Source of the DNA: Sporosarcina sp. FSL K6-2383
GTDB taxonomy: Bacteria; Bacillota; Bacilli; Bacillales_A; Planococcaceae
Length of the DNA: 64,000 bases
Reading direction: 5' to 3'
Assembly: GCF_038618305.1 (NCBI RefSeq)
Contig: NZ_CP152017.1
Span: 3,323,001-3,387,000 of the forward strand
The number at the start of each line of letters is the position of its first letter. The first letter of the stretch is position 1. The position numbers were made by a program, and so were the translations under genes. Below are positions 38,750 to 49,636 of this stretch, one piece after another. The notes beneath the pieces were generated by a model. It did not search any database. It was not told where the DNA came from and saw only the letters and a list, made by a program, of their open reading frames with translations.

Positions 38750-39399
38750 ACCTCTTCACCTTTTACAATGCGTAATAAATCCGTAATATGCTGTAGCATA
38801 TAATCCGGTTGAAACGTCTGTAAAAACGCTTCTCCTTTTGCAGACCACGCCACACCCGCCGTACGGACCCCCGCATTTTTTCCACCCTCAATATCATGGT
38901 AATTATCACCGACCATGAGGGCTTCGTCCGCAGTAGCTCCCAGTCGTTCAAGCGCCAGTAAAATCGGCTCTGGATCTGGCTTCGTTTTTGTTACGTCATC
39001 CATTCCAATTACAGCGTCAAAGACATTATCTACCTCGAGGAGATCGAGTCCTTTGAAGAGCATATCATTTCTCTTCGTCGAGACGACTGCCATTTTCAAA
39101 CCCGCCGCCTTTAGCAACTTCAACGTTTCAGAGACACCGTCAAACTCACTGGCAAGTTCATCGTGCATCTTTCTATTCCATGCTCTATATTCAGCAATGA
39201 GTTCCTCTGTCCTGTCAGGATCAACCGAGTGGAACGTTTCATACAGCGTCGGCCCCAAAAATGGCAAAATATCTACCCGGTCATATTTCCCTGGATAACG
39301 ATTCCCAAGAACATATTCAAACGTCTGCATGATCAATTCATTCGTATCCATTAACGTTCCATCAAAATCAAATAACAATGTCGTAATTGGTTTAGCCAT
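38746..39399 (-). CDS. ppaX: Pyrophosphatase PpaX (HAD family)
   Basis: The protein has 217 residues. The HAD nucleophile motif is LLFDFDGTLMDTNE, with AVVSTKRND (motif II), KTKPDPEP (motif III lysine) and MVGDNYHDIEGGKNAG (motif IV). It hydrolyses pyrophosphate made by HPrK when it dephosphorylates serine-phosphorylated HPr, which explains the linkage to hprK. The ATG at 39399 matches the family length. Confidence 0.93.
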   Translation of the reverse strand: MAKPITTLLFDFDGTLMDTNELIMQTFEYVLGNRYPGKYDRVDILPFLGPTLYETFHSVDPDRTEELIAEYRAWNRKMHDELASEFDGVSETLKLLKAAGLKMAVVSTKRNDMLFKGLDLLEVDNVFDAVIGMDDVTKTKPDPEPILLALERLGATADEALMVGDNYHDIEGGKNAGVRTAGVAWSAKGEAFLQTFQPDYMLQHITDLLRIVKGEEV

Positions 39400-40336
39400 C
39401 TGCAACTGACACCTCTTTCTCTTTCTGTAATTCGGTCCGTTTCCAAACATACGCAATGATAATGGTCAAGACGAACGCCGTCACAATGCGGATTATCAGC
39501 AACGGAAGAATAGGAATACCTAGCGGCATAAAAATCAGCGTATCTTCAACAACTGCATGACAGGCTACAAGAAAAATGAACGCCAAAGTTGCATCCTTCT
39601 TACTAACGCCATCCTCTTGTACAGCTTGAATCATGACACCAGCCCCATAGGCAAGGCCGATCACTAATCCTGCCACAAGCGTCATAGATGCATTTGGTTG
39701 TACACCAATGACTTTCGTAAATGGTGCCAGCTTCTCCGAAAACTTTTGCAAGTAATTCCGATCTTTCAAAAATTGCACGATAATCATTAATGGAATGACG
39801 ATAAGTGCCAGTTGCAGCACACCAAAAGATGCTTTTTGGACACCCAGCAAGCCGATTTCTAACCAGCCATCGGGCAGTTCTGTCACTTTAGGGGCCATCC
39901 CATAACGTGCTGTTTCGCCTCCGCCTTGCCATAATAGATTAATGATAATACCCGAGAATGCTGCCAATCCAAAACGCACAACCAGTACAATCCACAGCTT
40001 CACGCCGACTTTCAGCGCAACACCCGTTTCGATAAACAAATTATGCGAAAATGACAGCATAGCAGCGATGATGAATACTTCCTTCACCGTCAATTCCAAC
40101 GATAGAATCCCTGCAATTCCTGCATATAAGTTGAGTGCGTTACCAAGCACTAACGGAATCGCAGCTTCTCCACTTAAACCGAATAACCCCATAATCGGTG
40201 CAATTAACTGAATAACCCAAGGCAAAACAGGTGTATGCTGTAAAATAACGACGAGGATAGTAATAGGGAATATAATTTTCCCTAATGTCCACGTTGTCCG
40301 TAACCCTGCTTTCAGACCATTTTGAAGCGTCCCCAT
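39392..40336 (-). CDS. yvoD: Nucleoside-recognition (Gate) domain membrane protein
   Basis: The protein has 314 residues with about eight membrane segments. It is the YvoD/SpmAB-like Gate family with long hydrophobic runs and conserved polar residues (TLVAGLVIGLAYGAG, ACHAVVEDTLIF). The transported substrate is unknown. It overlaps ppaX by 8 bp in the operon. Confidence 0.85.
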   Translation of the reverse strand: MGTLQNGLKAGLRTTWTLGKIIFPITILVVILQHTPVLPWVIQLIAPIMGLFGLSGEAAIPLVLGNALNLYAGIAGILSLELTVKEVFIIAAMLSFSHNLFIETGVALKVGVKLWIVLVVRFGLAAFSGIIINLLWQGGGETARYGMAPKVTELPDGWLEIGLLGVQKASFGVLQLALIVIPLMIIVQFLKDRNYLQKFSEKLAPFTKVIGVQPNASMTLVAGLVIGLAYGAGVMIQAVQEDGVSKKDATLAFIFLVACHAVVEDTLIFMPLGIPILPLLIIRIVTAFVLTIIIAYVWKRTELQKEKEVSVADG

Positions 40337-40350
40337 TTCGTAAACCCCTT

Positions 40351-41160
40351 TTATTTATCCTGATACGTCACTTTAACTTTTTGAACATAGCGTCTGACGA
40401 TAAAAATAGCGATTCCTAGTATAATCGTCACAACAGATACCAGTTGTGCAGCTCTCAGCTCACCAATCACATATAAACTATCTGTACGCATTCCTTCGAT
40501 AAAGAAACGTCCCGCTGAATACCAAACAAGGTAGAACAAAAACATTTCGCCCCGCTTCAAGCTCACTTTACGTAGTAGCAAAATAATAATAAGTCCAACG
40601 ATATTCCACATCGACTCATAGAGAAATGTCGGATGATAAGTGACGCCCTCGATGGTCATTTGATTCATAATCCAATCCGGAATAATTGTCGTTTCAAGGA
40701 ATTTGGCAGAAACAGGACCACCATGTGCTTCCTGATTCATAAAATTTCCCCAACGCCCAATAATTTGACCTATCAATAGTCCAGCCGCCGCAATATCAAC
40801 TGTTTTCCAAAATGAAATCCCACGACGTTTCGTATATATATATGCTGTCAAAAATGCACCAATGAGTGCACCATGAATGGCGATTCCACCCTGCCAAATT
40901 TGTATAATTTGCCCTGGATGGTCTTTATAATAATCCCATGAAAAAATAACGTAATAGATACGCGCAGATATAATTGAAATGGGAACTGCCCAGATAAGTA
41001 GATCCGTTAGAAAATCTGGATGCATTCCTCGTTTGACCATTTCTTTTTGAACGACGATAAATGCCAGTACGATACCAAGTGCTATTAAAATACCATACCA
41101 CCTGACTTCGATTGAGCCTAAAGAAAAGGCAACTGGGTTAATGGCTAGTAAATCAAACAT
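40351..41160 (-). CDS. lgt: Prolipoprotein diacylglyceryl transferase
   Basis: The protein has 269 residues with seven membrane segments. The signature GRWGNFMNQEAHGGP is present and a conserved catalytic histidine lies in GAIHGALIGAF-type sequence (GGIAIHGALIGA). It adds diacylglycerol to the lipobox cysteine. PrsA at 55050 is a probable client. It lies 3 bp after hprK. Confidence 0.96.
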   Translation of the reverse strand: MFDLLAINPVAFSLGSIEVRWYGILIALGIVLAFIVVQKEMVKRGMHPDFLTDLLIWAVPISIISARIYYVIFSWDYYKDHPGQIIQIWQGGIAIHGALIGAFLTAYIYTKRRGISFWKTVDIAAAGLLIGQIIGRWGNFMNQEAHGGPVSAKFLETTIIPDWIMNQMTIEGVTYHPTFLYESMWNIVGLIIILLLRKVSLKRGEMFLFYLVWYSAGRFFIEGMRTDSLYVIGELRAAQLVSVVTIILGIAIFIVRRYVQKVKVTYQDK

Positions 41161-41163
41161 AAA

Positions 41164-42114
41164 TTATTCTGCCCCTTCCACATTAGGCTGCTCTGGATTA
41201 TTGACAATGGCGCTATTCACTCTATTCGCGAATTCTTCTGCTGCATTAACTCCCAGTCTTTTCATCCGATAATCCATCGCAGCCACCTCAATAATAACAG
41301 ACAGATTTCGACCTGGACGTACCGGAACGGTTAGTTTCGTCAATTCCGAATCCATAATTTTCAACTTCTTCTCATCAATACCAAGTCGATCATAAATTTT
41401 AGTTGGATCCCAAATTTCTAAATCAACAACTATCAAAATCCGCTTGTCACTTTTAATGGCACTTGCACCAAATAGTGTCATCATATCAACGATTCCAACA
41501 CCACGGATTTCAAGCATATGTTCAAGCAACTTTGGTGGACTTCCAATGAGTACATTCTTCGCTACTTGTCTAATCTCCACAAGGTCATCCGCTACAAGTC
41601 GATGTCCTCTCTTAACAAGTTCAAGAGCTGTCTCACTTTTCCCGACACCACTACTACCTGTGATGAGTACGCCAATTCCATAGACATCGACAAGCACACC
41701 ATGGAGCGCCGTCATCGGTGCAAGTCTACCACCCAAAAAATTCGTCAGCATACCCGAGAAACGAGTCGTTGGAACATCCGTAAATAACAAAGGAACACCG
41801 TTCTCAGTAGCGGCATCTAACAATTCTACCGGTATTTCCATCTCATGTGCCACAATAATAGCTGGTGGTTTAGGTGAACAAAGCCTTTGCATTCGGTCTA
41901 GTCGTTCATCATCCGTCAATTTCTCAAAAAATGATAATTCTGTTTTACCAAGGAGTTGGATGCGTTCCGCCAAATAAAAATTAAAATAACCTGCCATCTC
42001 AAGGCCAGGTCTTGAAATATCACTCGTATGTATTGGTTGGTCAAGCCCAGATTCTCCAGCACTCAATTCTAGAAATAACGCTTCTTGAACATCTCTTACT
42101 GTTACAAAAGACAT
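41164..42114 (-). CDS. hprK: HPr kinase/phosphorylase
   Basis: The protein has 316 residues. The C-terminal kinase has Walker [20 protein letters not shown] and the signature [18 protein letters not shown]. It phosphorylates serine 46 of HPr and Crh in response to fructose-1,6-bisphosphate. It leads the lgt-yvoD-ppaX-yvoF operon. Confidence 0.97.
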   Translation of the reverse strand: MSFVTVRDVQEALFLELSAGESGLDQPIHTSDISRPGLEMAGYFNFYLAERIQLLGKTELSFFEKLTDDERLDRMQRLCSPKPPAIIVAHEMEIPVELLDAATENGVPLLFTDVPTTRFSGMLTNFLGGRLAPMTALHGVLVDVYGIGVLITGSSGVGKSETALELVKRGHRLVADDLVEIRQVAKNVLIGSPPKLLEHMLEIRGVGIVDMMTLFGASAIKSDKRILIVVDLEIWDPTKIYDRLGIDEKKLKIMDSELTKLTVPVRPGRNLSVIIEVAAMDYRMKRLGVNAAEEFANRVNSAIVNNPEQPNVEGAE

Positions 42115-42250
42115 AATAGTGCCCCCTTTTTCTATTTTTCAAACATCTATTCCCCATTTTAACATGCCCTTTTGGAAATGAAAAAATTTTGCACTACAGT
42201 AGTCCATTTTTCTCCTCTTTTTTCTATATAAAGGGTAAGGAGGGGAAGAT

Positions 42251-42808
42251 ATGATGAAAATAATGATTGATGCTGGCCATGGTCCGGAAACAGCAGGTAA
42301 ACGGTCGCCGGATGAAGTATTACGAGAATTTAGCTTCAATAACGCTGTTGCAAATCTTGTTAAACAATATCTTGTTAAAGAAGGGCTGACAGTCTTCTTC
42401 GCACACAATGAACACAAAGATGTCCCACTTTCTGAACGAACGAGTTATGCCAACAAAATGAATGTCGACGCGTTCATCTCCATCCATGCAAATGCCTATG
42501 GAACTAATTGGAATAGCGCAAATGGCATTGAGACTTACATTTATCCGACTGCCAGTAAAGGGTCTGTAGTGCTCGCCTCCCTAGTTCAACGATCACTCAT
42601 ATCGGCATGCAACCGAACAGATCGCGGTGTGAAAAAGGCTAACTTCGCTGTTTTACGCGAAACCCGAATGCCTGCCGTACTTATCGAATGCGGATTCATG
42701 ACGAATCGGCAGGAAGCTGCGTTATTGCTGAACCAAGCCTATCGACAGCAATGTGCCAGAGCAATTTCCTTTGCAATTACAGCATGGGTGTATCGGGGTA
42801 AAGTTTAA
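42251..42808 (+). CDS. N-acetylmuramoyl-L-alanine amidase (Amidase_3)
   Basis: The protein has 185 residues. The zinc-binding residues are in MIDAGHGPE (H), FSFNNAVAN (E-like) and ISIHANA (H), with the catalytic glutamate in VLIECGFMTN. There is no signal peptide, as in CwlC-type sporulation or phage-like amidases that act from inside the mother cell or after lysis. A strong AAGGAGGGG site precedes the ATG. A family 1 repeat begins right after the stop. Confidence 0.9.
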   Translation: MMKIMIDAGHGPETAGKRSPDEVLREFSFNNAVANLVKQYLVKEGLTVFFAHNEHKDVPLSERTSYANKMNVDAFISIHANAYGTNWNSANGIETYIYPTASKGSVVLASLVQRSLISACNRTDRGVKKANFAVLRETRMPAVLIECGFMTNRQEAALLLNQAYRQQCARAISFAITAWVYRGKV

Positions 42809-42930
42809 GACATCCGCCGGAGGCTTTATCTTCATTCAGCGGGTGTTTGGACATCCGCTGAACAAGGAAACAAAACAGCATTCATCTCTCCACATGGGGA
42901 GGTCGGAGTCTTCTGCTGAATGAAGATAAA
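42809..42930. repeat. Family 1 repeat, copy D (left part missing)
   Basis: It starts with GACATCCGCCGGAGGCTTTA directly after the amidase stop and ends with the arm TGCTGAATGAAGATAAA (42914-42930), matching CTTTATCTTCATTCAGC inside the left arm. The first palindrome is absent. It is followed by a strong terminator. Confidence 0.8.
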
Positions 42931-42934
42931 CAAA

Positions 42935-42978
42935 GACTGCCTCAACACCATCCAATGGTGTTGAGGCAGTCTCTTTTC
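42935..42978. terminator. Convergent-gene terminator
   Basis: Perfect 17-bp arms (42935-42951 and 42955-42971) have T-rich flanks. It separates the amidase (+) from the DUF4097 gene (-). Confidence 0.9.
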
Positions 42979-42983
42979 TAGGC

Positions 42984-44177
42984 TCACTTTTCTTGCTTTG
43001 CATTATAACAAACGAGAACAGATCCCGTTTTTGCTTCGCCATAAATGTGGAGTGGGCTTGTATTGCCTTCGACATCTTTTTTAAAACGAATGCTGCGTTG
43101 CAGCAATTGTTCTTGCTCAGCAGTACGGTTAATATCATCTAGCTGTAAATCGAGACGTCCCATATTCGAAGCAATTTCACCCGATAGGGCAACTCCACTC
43201 GGGATATAAATTTCAACTGACCCACTCATCGTTTTAGCATCGATTTTCTCCGCTTCTGGATCCGTCGTTGTGACAACTACATGCCCGTTCAACGAATGTG
43301 CTTCTACATCCTTCACAGCGCCGTCAATGTAAACACGACCATTCAACGTTTCTGCTTCGATGCTGTTCCCCTTCACATTATTTAATGCGATAGAACCATT
43401 GGCCGTTTCAAATTCACCATCTTTAAACGTCAATCCAGCAACTTCAATCTTCCCGTTAGCTGTTTTAATTCGCACTGTTTCTGCGATTGCATCTTTCATC
43501 TTGAATGAGCCGTTTAAGAGACGTGCAGATATTTTTGCGTACTCTTTTTTAGGTACAAATAATTCTACGTTTACTTGGATCATTTTCAAATCACTTGAAA
43601 TTCTAACTTTTCCTTCGTCATTGACGAATAATAATTTTTCCAGGAAATCAGCTTTCGCTTTTTCTTCTGAGTCTCCCGTATACGTTTTCACCGTGAATTC
43701 TGCGCGAATTTCATCTACTTCATCATGATGAATGGTCACTTTACCGTTATCAATATCAATAATCACTTCATCCACACCACTAGCTGGCTTTGTCTGTGCG
43801 TGATTGAATGTAATCGCGTTGCCAAAAGGCGAATCAAAATCAAAGGATTTCACTTTCTGGACAGCTGTTTGCATGAACTGCATGAAGCGCTCACCGACAT
43901 TGGAAAAATCCTTGCGTAAATCATCTAGAAATTCATCCATAGAAGGACCTTCATCTTCTTTTTGTTCAAATTCAAATTCCTGTTTCGCCGACTGCTGTTG
44001 ATCCGCTTGTTGTTCTTGTTTGAAAGACTCTTTTTTCTTTAGGGTTACTTCCTCTGTCTCACCTGGATTTGATGTTTCTTTGGATTGTCCCAGTGTTTCT
44101 AGAAGTGTTAGTGCCTCGTCTGTCGTGATCGTTCCGTTTTCTAGCATCGCTAAAATTCGTTGTCGTTCATTTTGCAT
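42984..44177 (-). CDS. yvlB: DUF4097 family protein (YvlB-like)
   Basis: The protein has 397 residues. The N-terminal helices (MQNERQRILAMLENGTITTDEALTLLE) are the SHOCT-like unit. A Q/E-rich linker follows (about 40-75). The C-terminal half is the repetitive beta-strand DUF4097 domain (DVEAHSLNGHVVVTTTDPE, TMSGSVEIYIPSG). In B. subtilis yvlB lies in a LiaRS-type cell-envelope stress context. No membrane anchor is seen here. The function is unproven. Confidence 0.88.
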   Translation of the reverse strand: MQNERQRILAMLENGTITTDEALTLLETLGQSKETSNPGETEEVTLKKKESFKQEQQADQQQSAKQEFEFEQKEDEGPSMDEFLDDLRKDFSNVGERFMQFMQTAVQKVKSFDFDSPFGNAITFNHAQTKPASGVDEVIIDIDNGKVTIHHDEVDEIRAEFTVKTYTGDSEEKAKADFLEKLLFVNDEGKVRISSDLKMIQVNVELFVPKKEYAKISARLLNGSFKMKDAIAETVRIKTANGKIEVAGLTFKDGEFETANGSIALNNVKGNSIEAETLNGRVYIDGAVKDVEAHSLNGHVVVTTTDPEAEKIDAKTMSGSVEIYIPSGVALSGEIASNMGRLDLQLDDINRTAEQEQLLQRSIRFKKDVEGNTSPLHIYGEAKTGSVLVCYNAKQEK

Positions 44178-44256
44178 CGTTGCGCCTCCTAGTATTATCG
44201 TAATACGGATTGCTCCGTTTTGTTATCTATATATACGACTGGCATCCAAAAAGGTT

Positions 44257-47124
44257 TCATCTTGATTCAGCAGCTTCAATTGCAACTGCCATTCGTTGAC
44301 GATCTCGTTCAAGTATTGGCTTTAAATAATATCCGGTATATGATTTGTCACTTTCTGCAACTTTTTCTGGTGTCCCCGTCGCAATAATTTGTCCTCCCTT
44401 ATCGCCGCCTTCAGGTCCAAGGTCGATAATATGATCGACTGTCTTAATGACGTCTAGGTTATGCTCGATAACGAGAACAGTATTGCCTGTATCGACAAGT
44501 CTTTGCAGGACAATCAAAAGCTTAGAGATATCATGTACATGCAGTCCTGTTGTCGGTTCATCGAGAATATAAAATGATTTACCATTCGAGCGTTTATGTA
44601 GCTCAGAAGCTAATTTCACACGCTGTGCTTCACCGCCCGATAAAGTTGTTGCAGGTTGTCCCAATTGGATGTAACCGAGTCCAACATCAACGATGGTCTG
44701 TAGTTTACGACTGATTTTCGGTATGTTTTCAAAAAAGACAAGTGCATCTTCAACAGTCATCCCTAATACTTCAGATATATTCTTGCCTTTGTAGAGTACT
44801 TCCAATGTTTCGCGATTATAGCGCTTGCCATGACATACTTCACAAGGGACATAGACATCCGGGAGGAAATGCATTTCAATTTTGATAATGCCATCTCCGC
44901 GACAAGCTTCACAGCGACCCCCTTTGACGTTAAAGCTAAAGCGTCCTTTTTTATACCCGCGTACCTTCGCTTCGTTTGTAGAAGCATAGACATCACGGAC
45001 ATCATCGAACATGCTCGTATATGTCGCCGGATTCGACCTTGGTGTGCGTCCGATTGGCGATTGGTCGATTTCAATTACTTTTTCTAGTTCTTCAAGGCCT
45101 TCAACAGATTTATGTTGACCCGCTTTTTGTTTAGAACGGTTCAGTTTCTGGGCAAGTACTTTGTAAAGAACTTCATTGATAAGCGTACTTTTCCCTGAAC
45201 CCGATACGCCCGTAACAGCAATGAACTGCCCAAGTGGAATATCAACATTAACATTTTTTAAATTATTTTCAGAAGCGCCTTTAATGGAGATTTTTCGCCC
45301 GTCTGCTTTACGGCGTTCAACAGGTAGTGGTATATACTTCTTACCACTCAAATATTGGCCCGTTAACGATTTCGGATCATTCATCACTTTGTCGGGGGTG
45401 CCAGCGGAAACAATCTCGCCGCCCGCAACACCAGCACCCGGTCCGATATCAATCAAATAATCAGCTGCCATCATCGTATCTTCATCATGTTCAACAACGA
45501 TGAGTGTATTGCCGATATCTCGCATGCTTTTCAATGTCTCGATGAGTCGATCATTGTCTCTTTGATGCAAGCCGATAGATGGTTCATCCAAAATATAGAG
45601 GACACCTGTTAACCGTGAACCAATTTGCGTAGCTAATCGAATACGTTGCGCTTCGCCGCCTGACAATGTACCTGACGCTCTAGATAAAGTTAAATAATCA
45701 AGTCCTACATTAATAAGGAAACCAAGTCGTTCATCAATTTCACGTAAAATCAGCTTGGCAATTTGAGCATCTTTTTCAGATAGTTGAAGATTTTTGAAAA
45801 ACTGATCCGCTTCAACAATTGACAACTCCGTGACCTTACCAATATGGACTCCAGCTACTTTTACAGCAAGCGTCTCTTCTTTTAAACGATAGCCCGCACA
45901 TGTCGGACAAGGGCGCTGCGCCATATACTTTTCCATTTGCTCACGAATATAATCGGAGGACGTTTCTTTAAAGCGACGTTCAATATTCGCTAAAACCCCT
46001 TCAAAATAAATATTGCTATCACGCGTGCCCCCAAATTCGTTCGTATAACGGAAGCGAATTTTTTCGTCTTGCGAGCCTTTTAATAGCTTATCCAATTCAT
46101 CGTTAGGCAATTCACTAACAGGTACGTCCATTGAAATGCCAAAATGATCAGCGACTGTTTTTAATAACTCAGGATAGTATTGAGAACTCGTCGGCTCCCA
46201 CGGTGCTATGGCGTGCTCACTTAACGTTCGTGACCAGTCAGGGATAATGAGGTCTGGATCGACTTCTTGCTTCGTTCCTAAGCCATCACAATCCTGACAA
46301 GCACCAAACGGACTATTAAACGAAAACATCCGCGGCTCCAGCTCACCTATTGAAAATCCACATAATGGACAAGCATGGTGCTCGCTAAACAGCAATTCTT
46401 CTCCGTCCATAACGTCGATGAGTACGGTACCTTCTGCTAGGCGTAACGCGGATTCAAGGGAGTCACTTAAACGGGCTGCGATATCTTCTTTCATCACAAT
46501 CCGATCAATGACTACTTCAATATTATGCTTTTTGTTTTTATTCAACTCAATATTGTCATCTAAATCGATAATTTCTCCATTGACGCGAATACGCACATAG
46601 CCTTGTTTTTTAATATCTTCAATAAGCTTCACATGTGTCCCTTTACGACCCGAAACGATTGGTGCAAGAACTTGAATACGAGAGCGCTCTGGCAATTGCA
46701 AAAGTCGATCAACCATTTGTTGAATTGTCTGCGAAGATATTTCCGTGCCATGAATTGGACAAATCGGTTTCCCTACACGTGCATACAGCAATCGAAGATA
46801 ATCATAAATTTCCGTTACTGTACCGACTGTAGAGCGCGGATTACGGCTAGTCGTTTTTTGGTCGATGGAAATCGCTGGCGATAAGCCTTCAATGACATCG
46901 ACATCTGGCTTGTCCATCTGACCTAAAAACTGGCGTGCATATGCCGACAATGATTCAACATATCTTCGCTGTCCCTCAGCATAAATAGTGTCAAATGCCA
47001 ATGAGGATTTCCCAGACCCTGACAAACCGGTCATCACGACAAGTTGGTCGCGCGGAATGGTAACGTCAATATTTTTCAGATTATGTGCTCTGGCACCTTG
47101 TATAACGATTTCATTATTTCTCAT
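44257..47124 (-). CDS. uvrA: Excinuclease ABC subunit A
   Basis: The protein has 955 residues. Two ABC ATPase cores are present: N-terminal [23 protein letters not shown] and C-terminal [18 protein letters not shown] (split Walker motifs), with [17 protein letters not shown] and [15 protein letters not shown] signatures. Zinc-finger cysteines are in HACPLCGFS and CEVCHGKRY. It recognises bulky lesions and loads UvrB. It follows uvrB with a 6-bp gap, so the two are coregulated. Confidence 0.98.
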   Translation of the reverse strand: MRNNEIVIQGARAHNLKNIDVTIPRDQLVVMTGLSGSGKSSLAFDTIYAEGQRRYVESLSAYARQFLGQMDKPDVDVIEGLSPAISIDQKTTSRNPRSTVGTVTEIYDYLRLLYARVGKPICPIHGTEISSQTIQQMVDRLLQLPERSRIQVLAPIVSGRKGTHVKLIEDIKKQGYVRIRVNGEIIDLDDNIELNKNKKHNIEVVIDRIVMKEDIAARLSDSLESALRLAEGTVLIDVMDGEELLFSEHHACPLCGFSIGELEPRMFSFNSPFGACQDCDGLGTKQEVDPDLIIPDWSRTLSEHAIAPWEPTSSQYYPELLKTVADHFGISMDVPVSELPNDELDKLLKGSQDEKIRFRYTNEFGGTRDSNIYFEGVLANIERRFKETSSDYIREQMEKYMAQRPCPTCAGYRLKEETLAVKVAGVHIGKVTELSIVEADQFFKNLQLSEKDAQIAKLILREIDERLGFLINVGLDYLTLSRASGTLSGGEAQRIRLATQIGSRLTGVLYILDEPSIGLHQRDNDRLIETLKSMRDIGNTLIVVEHDEDTMMAADYLIDIGPGAGVAGGEIVSAGTPDKVMNDPKSLTGQYLSGKKYIPLPVERRKADGRKISIKGASENNLKNVNVDIPLGQFIAVTGVSGSGKSTLINEVLYKVLAQKLNRSKQKAGQHKSVEGLEELEKVIEIDQSPIGRTPRSNPATYTSMFDDVRDVYASTNEAKVRGYKKGRFSFNVKGGRCEACRGDGIIKIEMHFLPDVYVPCEVCHGKRYNRETLEVLYKGKNISEVLGMTVEDALVFFENIPKISRKLQTIVDVGLGYIQLGQPATTLSGGEAQRVKLASELHKRSNGKSFYILDEPTTGLHVHDISKLLIVLQRLVDTGNTVLVIEHNLDVIKTVDHIIDLGPEGGDKGGQIIATGTPEKVAESDKSYTGYYLKPILERDRQRMAVAIEAAESR

Positions 47125-47130
47125 AGTTCC

Positions 47131-49113
47131 TCACCTTTCAACCTTCAGTTCCAGAATCGTATCTCTTAGCTCCGCAGCCCGTTCGAAGTCAAGCGCTTTC
47201 GCTGCTTCTTTCATCTCTTTTTCTAACGTGGCAACAAGCGTTGTTTTTTCGTCCTTTGTCAGCTTCTTACCTTTTGTTACCTTGTCAAAATAAGATACGA
47301 CTTCTTCAGCTACTTGTGTTGCACGAATGACTTCACGAATTTCTTTTTTAATGGTCGTTGGTGTAATACCATGCTTGTCATTGTAAGTTTTTTGAATAGC
47401 TCGACGCCGATCCGTTTCATCAATCGCCTTCGTCATTGAGTCCGTCATTCGATCCGCGTACATGATGACATGACCGTTGGAGTTACGCGCCGCCCGACCA
47501 ATTGTCTGGATCAGCGCACGTTCAGAACGGAGGAAACCTTCCTTATCTGCATCAAGAATCGTCACAAGTGACACTTCCGGAATATCAATTCCTTCTCTTA
47601 GCAAGTTAATCCCGATAAGGACATCATAAGTACCCATACGCAACTCACGAATAATTTCGATACGCTCCAATGTCTTAATTTCCGAATGAAGGTACTGTAC
47701 TTTAATGCCAATATCCTTTAAATAATCGGTCAAATCCTCCGACATCTTCTTCGTCAATGTCGTGATGAGAACACGCTCATTTTTCTTCGTTCGTTCATTT
47801 ATTTCATCAATTAAGTCATCGATTTGTCCTTCAATCGGACGGACATCGATTGTCGGGTCAAGGAGCCCCGTTGGACGGATAATTTGCTCAATCATTTCAG
47901 GTGTATGCTCGATTTCATAAGGACCCGGGGTCGCCGAAACGTAAATGGCTTCTTTGACATGCCCCTCAAACTCCGTAAATGTCAGTGGTCGATTATCAAG
48001 CGCAGATGGTAATCGAAAACCGTGTTCCACAAGGACATTTTTACGCGCCTGGTCACCATTAAACATACCCCTAATTTGCGGTAACGACACATGACTTTCA
48101 TCGACAACGATTAGAAAATCGTCAGGGAAATAGTCAAGTAGCGTATATGGGGTCGCGCCAGCTGGACGTAATGTTAAATGACGCGAGTAGTTTTCAATGC
48201 CTGAACAAAAGCCCATTTCCCGCATCATTTCAAGATCATAGCGTGTCCGCTGTTCAAGGCGCTGTGCTTCTAATAGCTTGTCATTGCCACGTAATTCCTT
48301 CAATCGTTCTTCTAGTTCTGCTTCAATATTATCAATTGCTTGGACCATCTTTTCTTCACGTGTGACGAAGTGGGAGGCAGGGAAAATCGCAATATGATCA
48401 CGTTCACCAAGAATTTCTCCTGTGAGTGCGTCCACTTCACGAATTCGATCGATTTCATCACCAAAAAATTCAATACGCATACAATGCACATCACGAGATG
48501 CTGGGAAAATCTCCACAACATCGCCTCTAACACGGAATGTCCCGCGCGTGAAGCTAACATCATTTCGTTCATATTGGACATCGACAAATTTTCGTAGCAA
48601 TTCGTTGCGCCCGATTTCCATCCCTGTGCGTAATGACACGACGAGCTCGCGGTATTCCTCTGGTGAACCCAGGCCATAAATACAGGATACGGATGCAACG
48701 ATTAAAACATCATTACGCTCAAATAACGCAGATGTTGCGGAGTGCCGAAGCTTGTCAATTTCATCATTGATACTGGCATCTTTTTCGATAAATGTGTCCG
48801 TGTGTGGTACATAGGCTTCTGGTTGGTAGTAATCATAATAGCTGACGAAATACTCGACGGCATTGTCTGGGAAAAACTCTTTGAATTCACTATATAATTG
48901 ACCTGCTAACGTTTTGTTATGGGCGATGACGAGGGTAGGTTTATTGATTTCCTTCACGACATTCGATACCGTGAATGTTTTCCCTGTCCCAGTCGCACCA
49001 AGTAGTGTCTGGTGCTTTTCGCCTTTGTCAAGTCCTTCTAACAATTTAGCAATTGCATAAGGCTGATCGCCTTGAGGTGTATAAGGGGCTTGCAAGTTAA
49101 ATTTTCGAACCAT
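47131..49113 (-). CDS. uvrB: Excinuclease ABC subunit B
   Basis: The protein has 660 residues from the ATG at 49113 ([11 protein letters not shown]), with a GGGAGGG site upstream. Helicase motifs: [14 protein letters not shown] (Walker A), the beta-hairpin [19 protein letters not shown] (Walker B), QTIGRAARN (motif VI). A C-terminal UVR motif ([20 protein letters not shown]) contacts UvrC. A LexA box lies 70 bp upstream. Confidence 0.98.
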   Translation of the reverse strand: MVRKFNLQAPYTPQGDQPYAIAKLLEGLDKGEKHQTLLGATGTGKTFTVSNVVKEINKPTLVIAHNKTLAGQLYSEFKEFFPDNAVEYFVSYYDYYQPEAYVPHTDTFIEKDASINDEIDKLRHSATSALFERNDVLIVASVSCIYGLGSPEEYRELVVSLRTGMEIGRNELLRKFVDVQYERNDVSFTRGTFRVRGDVVEIFPASRDVHCMRIEFFGDEIDRIREVDALTGEILGERDHIAIFPASHFVTREEKMVQAIDNIEAELEERLKELRGNDKLLEAQRLEQRTRYDLEMMREMGFCSGIENYSRHLTLRPAGATPYTLLDYFPDDFLIVVDESHVSLPQIRGMFNGDQARKNVLVEHGFRLPSALDNRPLTFTEFEGHVKEAIYVSATPGPYEIEHTPEMIEQIIRPTGLLDPTIDVRPIEGQIDDLIDEINERTKKNERVLITTLTKKMSEDLTDYLKDIGIKVQYLHSEIKTLERIEIIRELRMGTYDVLIGINLLREGIDIPEVSLVTILDADKEGFLRSERALIQTIGRAARNSNGHVIMYADRMTDSMTKAIDETDRRRAIQKTYNDKHGITPTTIKKEIREVIRATQVAEEVVSYFDKVTKGKKLTKDEKTTLVATLEKEMKEAAKALDFERAAELRDTILELKVER

Positions 49114-49183
49114 AGTGGTCATGCCCTCCCAATGAAGAATTAGTTTCATTTTATCACATCTGGTTAATTTTCACGAATAAAAA

Positions 49184-49197
49184 CGAACGTACGTTTT
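49184..49197. promoter_or_regulatory. LexA/SOS box upstream of uvrB
   Basis: CGAACGTACGTTTT matches the Bacillus consensus CGAACRNRYGTTYG at all but the last position. uvrBA is SOS-induced in B. subtilis. Confidence 0.85.
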
Positions 49198-49213
49198 TCG
49201 ACACAATAAAAAA

Positions 49214-49248
49214 ACGCCGCATGCTCAACTCCATGCGGCGTTTTTACT
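49214..49248 (-). terminator. Terminator after the IDEAL-domain gene
   Basis: Arms ACGCCGCATG (49214-49223) and CATGCGGCGT (49232-49241) with T-runs on both sides. It lies 10 bp after the gene stop. Confidence 0.8.
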
Positions 49249-49253
49249 CTTTT

Positions 49254-49499
49254 TCAATTAGCTTCTTCTAATTTTTTAAGGCTTTCTGTGTACTTTAGAA
49301 ATGCCTGTTCGTCACGACTGTCAAGCGAAAGATCAATCAATCCCATGAGTCGTTCCATTGTTTGTTGCCGGTGAATATGGTTTAGGAATAGGTCCATGTA
49401 AATGTCATTCAACAGTTTTTCCGCTTGGAGTGAAGAACTATTTTTCCCAACGGCTTTTAAAAACTCTGCATATGAATAATTATTTTCCATCTCACTCAC
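49254..49499 (-). CDS. IDEAL-domain protein
   Basis: The protein has 81 residues. LFLNHIHRQQTMERLMGLIDLSLDSRDEQAFLKYTE spans the IDEAL domain, here with IDLSLDSRDEQAF in place of the named residues. The domain is found in small Firmicutes proteins, including ComK-regulating ones, and probably mediates protein contacts. It is a single-gene unit with its own terminator. The partner is unknown. Confidence 0.8.
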   Translation of the reverse strand: MSEMENNYSYAEFLKAVGKNSSSLQAEKLLNDIYMDLFLNHIHRQQTMERLMGLIDLSLDSRDEQAFLKYTESLKKLEEAN

Positions 49500-49595
49500 C
49501 CCGATGCCTTTTATTTATTATATCTACTTTCCGGGGTAAGTTGCAAGGTTTTTGGGAATATTCTATTTTAATTTTATATACTGGGAAGAGGTCAA

Positions 49596-49633
49596 CAAAA
49601 AAAAGCCGCCCCAATCAATCATCGGAACGGCTT
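49596..49633 (-). terminator. ecsB terminator
   Basis: AAGCCG arms around 49603-49632 form a GC-rich stem followed on the minus strand by TTTTTTTT. Confidence 0.75.
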
Positions 49634-49636
49634 CCT

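Noticed and set aside
42836-43138. 100-codon frame on the minus strand
   Set aside because: It crosses repeat D and the convergent terminator and overlaps the DUF4097 gene in another frame.
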